Source: Fusobacterium sp. (GTDB lineage: Bacteria; Fusobacteriota; Fusobacteriia; Fusobacteriales; Fusobacteriaceae). Taken from it: a DNA stretch of 6,482 bases. Of the stretch, positions 1 through 5,122 are shown in pieces (position 1 is the stretch's first letter; each line of letters starts with the position of its first letter). The DNA is taken from NCBI GenBank assembly GCA_030527385.1, contig JAUNAY010000051.1, positions 1 through 6,482 on the forward strand. Direction: 5' to 3'. A program made the translations under genes and the position numbers. The notes below the pieces were generated by a model. That model saw only the letters and a program-made list of their open reading frames with translations. It made no database searches and had not been told where the DNA came from.

Positions 1-58
1 ACTGGAGTTACTTGAAAATTTATTTATTTTTTTTACCAACACCATTTGACAAAGAACC
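1..58. mobile_element. Probable outer end of an ISL3-type insertion sequence (partial, runs off the window)
   Basis: Read inward on the minus strand from position 58, the sequence begins GGTTCTTTGTCAAATGG and continues GTGTTGGTAA to about position 33. This closely resembles, from memory, the terminal inverted repeats of ISL3-family elements of Firmicutes (pattern GGYTCTTTGTCAA, then GTGGGT some bases later). The AT-rich stretch at about 16-34 would be the non-coding strip between repeat and transposase. If this is correct, the element extends leftward out of the window and has inserted 21 bases past the fba stop codon. ISL3 elements usually make 8-base target duplications, so AAATCTTA at 59-66 is the predicted duplicate. 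No transposase residues can be identified here. The identification rests on one repeat only and was not checked against a database. Confidence 0.5.
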
Positions 59-79
59 AAATCTTATAGCTTTTAAAGA

Positions 80-1057
80 CTATTTAGTTCCTTTTTTGTA
101 AGCTCCTTCAGAACCAAATACATCTAGTATTTTTGTTTTATAGTAAGCTTTCATTTCATCTTTTGCAGCTCCAAGATATTTTCTTGGGTCAAATTCTTTA
201 GGGTTAGTTCCTAATACTCTTCTGATTGCTGCTGTAAATGCAAGTCTTCCATCTGTATCTACGTTTATTTTAGCAACTGCTGATTTAGATGCAAGTCTTA
301 ATTGTTCATCTGGTATACCGATAGCATCTTTAACTTCTCCACCAAATTCTTTTATCATATTTGTATATTGTTGAGGAACAGCTGATGATCCGTGTAATAC
401 AATTGGGAATCCTGGGATTCTTACTTCTATTTCTTTTAAGATATCTAGTCTTAATTTAGGATCTTCTCCTGGTTTAAATTTGTGAGCTCCGTGAGATGTT
501 CCAATAGCTATTGCTAAAGAGTCAACTCCTGTTTTGCTTACAAATTCTTCAACTTCATCAGGATTTGTGTAAGTATGAGATTCAGCTTTAACATCATCTT
601 CTATACCTGCTAAAATTCCTAATTCTGCTTCTACTGTTACATCAAATTTATGTGCATATTCTACTACTTCTTTAGAAACTTCTATATTTTTAGCAAAATC
701 GTGGTGAGATCCATCGATCATTACTGATGAGAATCCAGCTGAAATACAAGTTTTTACAGTTTCTAAATCTGGACCGTGATCTAGGTGAAGAGCTACTGGA
801 ATATCTGATCCCATATTTCTTGCTCTATCAACTGCTGCTTTAGCTAATAGAGGAACTACGTCTGCTCCCATATATCCTAAAGCTCCTTTTGAACATTGAA
901 GAATAACTGGTGACCCCATTTCAGCACAAGCTTCAACTATTGCAAGAGCCATTTCCATATTATTAAAGTTAAATGCAGGAACTGAATATCCTTCTCTGTT
1001 TGCTTTTGCAAACATTTCTTTAGTATTAGAAAGTCCTAAATCTTTATAATTGTACAT
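80..1057 (-). CDS. fba: Class II fructose-1,6-bisphosphate aldolase
   Basis: This cytoplasmic, zinc-dependent glycolytic enzyme reversibly splits fructose 1,6-bisphosphate into dihydroxyacetone phosphate and glyceraldehyde 3-phosphate. The 325-residue protein has the class II signatures: AFNFNN near residue 28; HLDHG at 91-95 (D93 the likely proton donor, H94 a zinc ligand); EAELG at 143-147; GTSHG at 186-190 (H189) and LHGSS at 221-225 (H222), supplying further zinc ligands; and the phosphate-binding NVDTD at 265-269. It is longer than the roughly 285-residue Bacillus FbaA type, matching the long type-B forms of anaerobes. The start is the ATG at 1057, because AAGGAGGA lies 5 bases upstream. 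The in-frame ATG at 1078 would place that ribosome binding site inside the coding region. The gene has its own promoter. Tagatose-bisphosphate aldolase (GatY) is a related alternative, but no galactitol or tagatose genes are nearby. Confidence 0.96.
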   Translation of the reverse strand: MYNYKDLGLSNTKEMFAKANREGYSVPAFNFNNMEMALAIVEACAEMGSPVILQCSKGALGYMGADVVPLLAKAAVDRARNMGSDIPVALHLDHGPDLETVKTCISAGFSSVMIDGSHHDFAKNIEVSKEVVEYAHKFDVTVEAELGILAGIEDDVKAESHTYTNPDEVEEFVSKTGVDSLAIAIGTSHGAHKFKPGEDPKLRLDILKEIEVRIPGFPIVLHGSSAVPQQYTNMIKEFGGEVKDAIGIPDEQLRLASKSAVAKINVDTDGRLAFTAAIRRVLGTNPKEFDPRKYLGAAKDEMKAYYKTKILDVFGSEGAYKKGTK

Positions 1058-1062
1058 TTGCG

Positions 1063-1070
1063 TCCTCCTT
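1063..1070 (-). promoter_or_regulatory. fba ribosome binding site, fixes the start codon
   Basis: AAGGAGGA on the minus strand is a near-perfect Shine-Dalgarno sequence, 5 bases before the ATG at 1055-1057. It decides the start of fba: the frame stays open to another ATG at 1078, but the six extra codons after that ATG simply spell out this ribosome binding site. Confidence 0.93.
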
Positions 1071-1130
1071 AAAATCAATTAATTCTATATTTTAATTTTA
1101 TCAAATTATCCCTAGAAAATCAATTCTATA
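1071..1130. repeat. Imperfect direct repeat across the fba promoter region
   Basis: AAAATCAATTCTATA at 1116-1130 recurs at 1071-1089 with an AATT inserted after AAAATCAATT (plus-strand reading). One copy covers the -35 hexamer; the other lies between the predicted transcription start and the ribosome binding site. It may be an old tandem duplication or a pair of regulator sites, but in such AT-rich DNA chance is a real possibility. Confidence 0.4.
1095..1123 (-). promoter_or_regulatory. Predicted sigma-70-type extended -10 promoter of fba
   Basis: On the minus strand, TTGATT (1123-1118) is followed by a 17-base spacer and TAAAAT (1100-1095). The spacer ends in TGA, so the -10 is an extended TGn type. 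Transcription would begin near position 1088, giving a leader of about 31 bases that contains the ribosome binding site. The -35 hexamer begins only 12 bases past the stop codon of the upstream gene, so fba can be expressed independently of serS. The call is from consensus matching by eye. Confidence 0.72.
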
Positions 1131-1135
1131 ATAGG

Positions 1136-1609
1136 TCATATTTTTACTTTTATTTGTTTCAAAATATGCCTAAAAAACCATTTTATACGCATTCGTTTTT
1201 TTATTAGAACTAATGCCTGTGGAACTAAATCAATAACTGTCTCTATTACCTTTTGATATTTACTAAATTTGCCACTCACTATTTTTTTTGCACTTATTAC
1301 CCAAGAAATCATCAATAAATTGAAAATTCTTAAAAAATTAAGTAAAAAATTAAGCACTCCTTCTTCAGTTATATAAAAATTTAAAAATTTAAACAAAACT
1401 TTTCCCTCTTGTTTATAAAATAATTGCACTAAACAAGTTGTAAAATATAGAAAAAATAAAAATTTCATTCTATTCAAATTATTTTTTAAACTTTTATTGA
1501 GAAAGATATTCATTAAAAGTAAAATTACAGTAATAATAGACATTACTTTTAAATCATTTATAAATATATTACTCAAAAGTAGTAAAATTAAACTACTTTT
1601 TAATAACAT
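1136..1609 (-). CDS. Small membrane protein resembling a C-terminally truncated EcfT/CbiQ
   Basis: This 157-residue hydrophobic protein has about four predicted membrane segments (near residues 4-18, 22-38, 48-65 and 87-106) and a basic tail rich in K and R (137-157). From LFFLYFTTCLVQLFY through GKVLFKFLNFYITEEGVLNF and the following LRIFNLLMISWVIS, it follows the middle of EcfT/CbiQ, the transmembrane component of energy-coupling-factor vitamin and metal transporters, including the Gly-Val/Leu turn and the Arg at 94. EcfT is normally about 260 residues and ends in a cytoplasmic domain whose Ala-Arg motifs contact the ATPases; I see neither domain nor motif here. The start overlaps the serS stop by 17 bases (GATG overlap style) behind a weak GGGTGG site, suggesting translational coupling. 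The gene is very AT-rich: 1321-1380 holds 11 G or C bases, against 22 in 2401-2460 of serS. Function is unknown; transport is not established. Confidence 0.75.
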   Translation of the reverse strand: MLLKSSLILLLLSNIFINDLKVMSIITVILLLMNIFLNKSLKNNLNRMKFLFFLYFTTCLVQLFYKQEGKVLFKFLNFYITEEGVLNFLLNFLRIFNLLMISWVISAKKIVSGKFSKYQKVIETVIDLVPQALVLIKKRMRIKWFFRHILKQIKVKI

Positions 1610-2864
1610 CTATTCCACCCATATAAGGAACTAAAGCTTTTGGAATTAAGAAAGATCCATCTTCTTGTTGATAGTTTTCCATAATAGCAACTAAAGTTCT
1701 TCCAACAGCTAATCCAGAACCATTTAGAGTGTGACAAAATTCACTTTTTGAGCTTCCATTTGGTCTATATTTAAGTCCCATTCTTCTAGCTTGGAAATCT
1801 GTACAGTTTGAACAAGATGAAATTTCTCTATATTTATGTTGTGATGGTAACCATACTTCTAGGTCATAAGTTTTAGCTGCTGAGAATCCTAAATCTCCTG
1901 AACATAATTGGATAACTCTATATGGTAACTCTAATCTTTGTAGTACCTCTTCAGCATTTAGTACCATTTTTTCAAGTTCATCATATGAAGTTTCTGGAGT
2001 AGCTATTTTAACCATCTCAACTTTATTAAATTGGTGAACTCTAATTATTCCTTTTACATCTTTACCATATGATCCTGCTTCTCTTCTAAAGCAAGGTGAG
2101 TATGCAGTATAATATTTAGGAAGATCTTTCTCATTTAAAATTTCTTGTCTGTGAATATTTGTCATAGTAATTTCAGCAGTTGAAATTAGGAACATATCAT
2201 CAGATGTTCTATACATATCCTCTTCAAATTTTGGAAGTTGTCCTGTTCCTTCACAAATCTCTCTTTTTACTAAGAATGGAGTTATATGCTCTGTATATCC
2301 GTGCTCTAATGTATGCATATCAAGCATAAAGTTAATTAAAGCTCTTTCTACTCTTGCTCCCATACCTCTATAAAGAACAAATCTTGACCCTCCAAGTTTT
2401 GATCCTCTTTCAAAATCTAATATTCCAAGATCTTCTCCAATTTCCCAGTGTGCTTTTGGTTCAAAACTGAACTCTCTAGGAGTTCCCCATCTTCTTATTT
2501 CAACATTTGATTCCTCATCTTTTCCAATTGGAGTTCCTTCTTGATATACATTTGGTATTGTCATTTGGAAATATCTAAGTTTTTCATCTACTTCTGCAAG
2601 TTTAGCATCAAGTTCTTTAATTTGTCCAGATAATTTTCCCATTTCTTCAATTATTTTTGATGCATCTTGTTTCTCTTTTTTTAATCTAGCTATTTCAGCA
2701 GATTCAGTGTTTCTTTTTTGTTTTAATAACTCAACTTCTCCAAGGATTGTTCTTCTTTCTTCATCAAGTTTATCAAATTCTGTAAGATCAATACTACTAT
2801 TTCTGTTAGCAAGCATCTCCTTTACAAGTTCTCTGTTTTCACGAATAAATTTTAATTCTAACAT
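1593..2864 (-). CDS. serS: Seryl-tRNA synthetase
   Basis: This class II aminoacyl-tRNA synthetase activates serine with ATP and charges tRNA(Ser), and also tRNA(Sec) where present. The 423 residues match the family's usual length. Residues 1 to about 105 form the N-terminal helical arm, a long charged antiparallel coiled coil (about 28-100) that binds the tRNA variable arm. The catalytic core follows: TAE at 229-231 (serine pocket), motif 2 with FRREAG at 259-264 leading to HQF at 277-279, EISSCSNC at 347-354, and motif 3 with GSGLAVGRTL at 382-391. It is a bacterial-type enzyme with no missing key segment. GAGGAG lies about 10 bases before the ATG at 2864. The gene follows the DUF2344 gene after 30 bases, and the EcfT-like gene overlaps its end. 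There is no room for a T-box leader upstream. Confidence 0.98.
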   Translation of the reverse strand: MLELKFIRENRELVKEMLANRNSSIDLTEFDKLDEERRTILGEVELLKQKRNTESAEIARLKKEKQDASKIIEEMGKLSGQIKELDAKLAEVDEKLRYFQMTIPNVYQEGTPIGKDEESNVEIRRWGTPREFSFEPKAHWEIGEDLGILDFERGSKLGGSRFVLYRGMGARVERALINFMLDMHTLEHGYTEHITPFLVKREICEGTGQLPKFEEDMYRTSDDMFLISTAEITMTNIHRQEILNEKDLPKYYTAYSPCFRREAGSYGKDVKGIIRVHQFNKVEMVKIATPETSYDELEKMVLNAEEVLQRLELPYRVIQLCSGDLGFSAAKTYDLEVWLPSQHKYREISSCSNCTDFQARRMGLKYRPNGSSKSEFCHTLNGSGLAVGRTLVAIMENYQQEDGSFLIPKALVPYMGGIDVIKK

Positions 2865-2894
2865 CTTATTTATTCTCCTCTCTAAAATTATTTA

Positions 2895-3488
2895 TTAATT
2901 ATTTGTTTTATATCCTAATCTTTTTATTCTAACATCTTGTTGCTCTATTCCAGCTAAATCAAGATAAGAATTAGGAGATGTATTTATTATCTCCATAGCT
3001 ATTTTATTTCCAACTCTCTCAAAATGTTTTATTCTCTCTTTTAGATTTCTTGTAGTAATTTTTCCTTTTTTCTCTTTTACTTCTACAATCTCATCTTGAT
3101 TTAAAAGAGTTTCTAATTTTTCAATAATTTCCTCTTCACTCTCTACTTCATAAACCATAATAGTATACTCTTCCATAATTGAAGCTTTTCCTATTACATC
3201 TTCTACTTTATTCACTCTAAATCCGACAACATTGCTACTATTTAATCTATTGAAAACCTCTTCATTTGACATAGGTTCTTCTAATTCAAAATCCATAAGC
3301 TCATTATATGCTTCTGTACCTAAAGATATAGGACTTCCAAAAGACATCTTAGGTCTTGGGTGAAACCCTTGACTATATTTTACTGGAATTTGTGATTTTT
3401 TCAATAATCTATCAAAAAATCTCAGTAAATCTAAGTGGGAGATAAATTTCATTTCTCCAAACTTATCAAAATATACTCTTTTTTTCAT
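2895..3488 (-). CDS. Radical-SAM-linked DUF2344 protein (TIGR03936 type)
   Basis: This 197-residue cytoplasmic protein has the hallmark N-terminal sequence of the family: a Phe-Gly-Glu-x-Lys-Phe-Ile-Ser-His-Leu-Asp-Leu block at residues 10-21, then YSQGFHPRPKMSFGSPISLG at 38-57. The C-terminal half is charged and less conserved. In many Clostridia the domain is fused to, or encoded just after, a radical SAM protein (TIGR03960 type), often near RNase G and rplU. Here it stands alone with no radical SAM gene in the window. It contains no CxxxCxxC cluster motif, so it is not itself a radical SAM enzyme. Its biochemical role is not established; a link to RNA or ribosome metabolism is guilt by association only. 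A GAGGT site lies 5 bases before the ATG. The gene is first in the unit with serS, behind its own promoter. Confidence 0.88.
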   Translation of the reverse strand: MKKRVYFDKFGEMKFISHLDLLRFFDRLLKKSQIPVKYSQGFHPRPKMSFGSPISLGTEAYNELMDFELEEPMSNEEVFNRLNSSNVVGFRVNKVEDVIGKASIMEEYTIMVYEVESEEEIIEKLETLLNQDEIVEVKEKKGKITTRNLKERIKHFERVGNKIAMEIINTSPNSYLDLAGIEQQDVRIKRLGYKTNN

Positions 3489-3528
3489 TTTTACCTCATA
3501 ATATTATTTATTTTGTTTGTATTATGTA

Positions 3529-3557
3529 ATTTTACCACTTTATTTAATATTATTCAA
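3529..3557 (-). promoter_or_regulatory. Predicted extended -10 promoter for the DUF2344-serS unit
   Basis: In the 75-base gap after lpxD, the minus strand reads TTGAAT (3557-3552), then a 17-base spacer ending TGG, then TAAAAT (3534-3529). This is the same design as the fba promoter: near-consensus -35, 17-base spacing, TGn-extended TAAAAT. Transcription would begin near 3522, leaving a leader of about 34 bases. I see no stem-loop terminator in the gap, so lpxD transcripts may also read through. Confidence 0.72.
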
Positions 3558-3563
3558 TTAAAT

Positions 3564-4580
3564 TTATTTTAATTTTTCTTCCAATTTTTTCTCAATAGCT
3601 CTTACTCTTTTTAACAATTCTGGTAATTTTTTCCACGATACTCTTACTTTTAAATCTTCTTTGTGATCCATTAAAGGATAACCTGAAAGCATTTGATTAT
3701 CAGCTACATTTCCTGTAACTCCAGATTTAGCAGCTATCACAACATTACTTCCTATCTTTAGATGTCCAGCTACTCCTGTTTGTCCAGCCAATGTTGTATT
3801 ATTTCCAACTTCTACACTTCCAGCTATACCAACTTGTGAAACAAGTAAACAATTTTCCCCTATAATATCATTATGAGCTATTTGAACTAGATTATCTATT
3901 TTTGTATATTTCTTTATAACTGTATTTCCTATTGTTCCTCTATCAACTGTTGTATTTGCCCCAATTTCAACATTATCCTCTATAACAACGTGTCCTATCT
4001 GATCTATCTTAGTATTATTTCCATTTATTTTTATAAATCCAAATCCATCTGACCCTATAACACAACCTGGTTGAAGCACACAGTTTTTACCTATTTCACA
4101 AAATTCTCTAACAGAAACATTTGAATAGATAACTGTTCCTTCTCCAATTTTTACCCCTTCACATATTGTTACATTTGGGTAGATAGTTACATTATCACCT
4201 ATTACTACATCGTGTCCTATATATACATTTGGAGCTAATCTAACATTTTTACCTATCTTACTTGAATCCTCTATCATCTTTTCAAAAGGTTTAGTCTCTC
4301 TCTTAAAAAAATTTAAAAGCTTTGGCATTAATGTTCTTGGATTTTCTTTTACCTTCAAATATGTTTTTCCTATATTTTCTGGCAAAGGAATATCTGGAAC
4401 TATTATTACTTTTGCTTTTGTTCCTTGCAAATTTTTTAAAAATTTTTCATCTGATGCAAAAGTTAAACTATCCTCCTGTGCTTGAAAAAAGGGAGCAAGT
4501 CCAGAAATATTTTCTAGACTTAAATCTCCCTTTACTTCACAACCAAGGAGGGTAATTAAATCAACTAATTTATAAGTCAT
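3564..4580 (-). CDS. lpxD: UDP-3-O-acylglucosamine N-acyltransferase LpxD
   Basis: This enzyme performs the third step of lipid A synthesis, moving a 3-hydroxyacyl chain from acyl carrier protein to the 2-amino group of UDP-3-O-acylglucosamine, at the cytoplasmic face of the inner membrane. The 338 residues show the LpxD order: an N-terminal uridine-binding domain (about 1-95), a left-handed beta-helix of hexapeptide repeats (about 105-295; examples IGHDVVIGDNVTI and VEIGANTTVDRG), and a C-terminal charged helix (about 315-338). GSDGFGF is at 176-182. H236 in QIAHN is the expected catalytic base, and H273 in AGHLKIG matches the second conserved histidine; both sit three residues before their E. 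coli counterparts (H239, H276). The start at 4580 follows AGGGAGG by 6 bases. The gene begins 21 bases after the skp/ompH stop, so co-transcription is likely. The trimer-forming fold is a family inference. Confidence 0.97.
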   Translation of the reverse strand: MTYKLVDLITLLGCEVKGDLSLENISGLAPFFQAQEDSLTFASDEKFLKNLQGTKAKVIIVPDIPLPENIGKTYLKVKENPRTLMPKLLNFFKRETKPFEKMIEDSSKIGKNVRLAPNVYIGHDVVIGDNVTIYPNVTICEGVKIGEGTVIYSNVSVREFCEIGKNCVLQPGCVIGSDGFGFIKINGNNTKIDQIGHVVIEDNVEIGANTTVDRGTIGNTVIKKYTKIDNLVQIAHNDIIGENCLLVSQVGIAGSVEVGNNTTLAGQTGVAGHLKIGSNVVIAAKSGVTGNVADNQMLSGYPLMDHKEDLKVRVSWKKLPELLKRVRAIEKKLEEKLK

Positions 4581-4601
4581 AATTACCTCCCTAAAATATT
4601 T

Positions 4602-5081
4602 CTATTTCTTTATTTTTTCCATAGTTGTTATTACTTGAGTTGTTACATTTTCTCCACCAAATTTAACTGCTCCAGCTTCAAATATGTAATCATAATTTCC
4701 TGATTTTGCTACCTCATCTATTGCTTTATTTAAAGTTGCTTCTATTGCTTGGAATCTTGTAAATTCCTCTTTACTCAATTTAGTTTGTGAATCTTGTATA
4801 AATTTTTGGAAAGCTTTTACTTGGTTTTCAAATGCTTTCTTTTCTTTATCTGTAACTTTGCTTCCTTTTGATTGAAGTTCTAATTGAGCTTTTTGAAGAG
4901 CAACTTCTTTTTGTTTTATTTCATTTTCAAGTCTAGTTTTCTCTTTATTTAAGTTTTCTTGAACTACTCTAGTTTGAGAGAATTTAGAAAATGCTTCTTG
5001 TGAATTTACATATCCTACTTTTGTTGCAAATGCTGATGCTGATAGCACTAGAGCCATTGCTGGTATTAATAATTTTTTCAT
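4602..5081 (-). CDS. Skp/OmpH-family periplasmic chaperone
   Basis: Family members hold unfolded outer-membrane barrel proteins in the periplasm and pass them to the BAM complex. The protein has 159 residues. Residues 1-19 form a classical Sec signal peptide (MKK, hydrophobic core, ASAFA with cleavage after A19), leaving about 140 residues. The mature form begins KVGYVNSQEAF, the typical OmpH opening strand. It continues into a long charged helical hairpin (about 38-125; the tentacle arms of the Skp trimer) and ends in a short strand region with DYIFEAGAVKFGGENVT. CGGAGGA lies 6 bases before the ATG at 5081. It sits between bamA (41 bases upstream) and lpxD, the classic position for skp in Gram-negative bacteria. 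A substrate-specific role in this organism is inferred. Confidence 0.94.
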   Translation of the reverse strand: MKKLLIPAMALVLSASAFATKVGYVNSQEAFSKFSQTRVVQENLNKEKTRLENEIKQKEVALQKAQLELQSKGSKVTDKEKKAFENQVKAFQKFIQDSQTKLSKEEFTRFQAIEATLNKAIDEVAKSGNYDYIFEAGAVKFGGENVTTQVITTMEKIKK

Positions 5082-5122
5082 TTTGATTCCTCCGTTTTAT
5101 AGTAACTTATAATTTATTTAGA

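Noticed and set aside
20..79. In-frame extension of 19 sense codons after the fba TAG stop (read-through reading)
   Set aside because: It looks protein-like, but the aldolase is already full length and the extension runs into the likely IS end. No read-through signal is visible.
3..101. Open plus-strand frame ending at a TAA at 99-101, possibly the tail of a convergent gene
   Set aside because: It is only 32 codons, overlaps the fba end, and runs through the putative insertion-sequence repeat. An open frame this short is not unusual when several frames are inspected, and no family motif is visible.
1058..1078. Upstream ATG of fba at 1078
   Set aside because: The codons between it and 1057 consist of the Shine-Dalgarno sequence, and no ribosome site precedes 1078.
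1079..1135. Rho-independent terminator between the EcfT-like gene and fba
   Set aside because: No GC-containing stem followed by a T-run is visible on the minus strand; the region is better explained as the fba promoter.
2707..2898. Plus-strand open frame opposite the serS N-terminal region
   Set aside because: It is antisense to the charged coiled-coil arm of serS, which yields runs of Leu, Ser and Phe on the other strand. No ribosome site or family resemblance.
4322..4555. Plus-strand open frame opposite lpxD
   Set aside because: It is a low-complexity Leu-rich shadow of the lpxD N-terminal domain, without start signals.
5082..5122. Separate promoter between bamA and the skp/ompH gene
   Set aside because: The 41-base gap has AT-rich hexamers but no -35/-10 pair at workable spacing before the ribosome site; simple co-transcription fits better.
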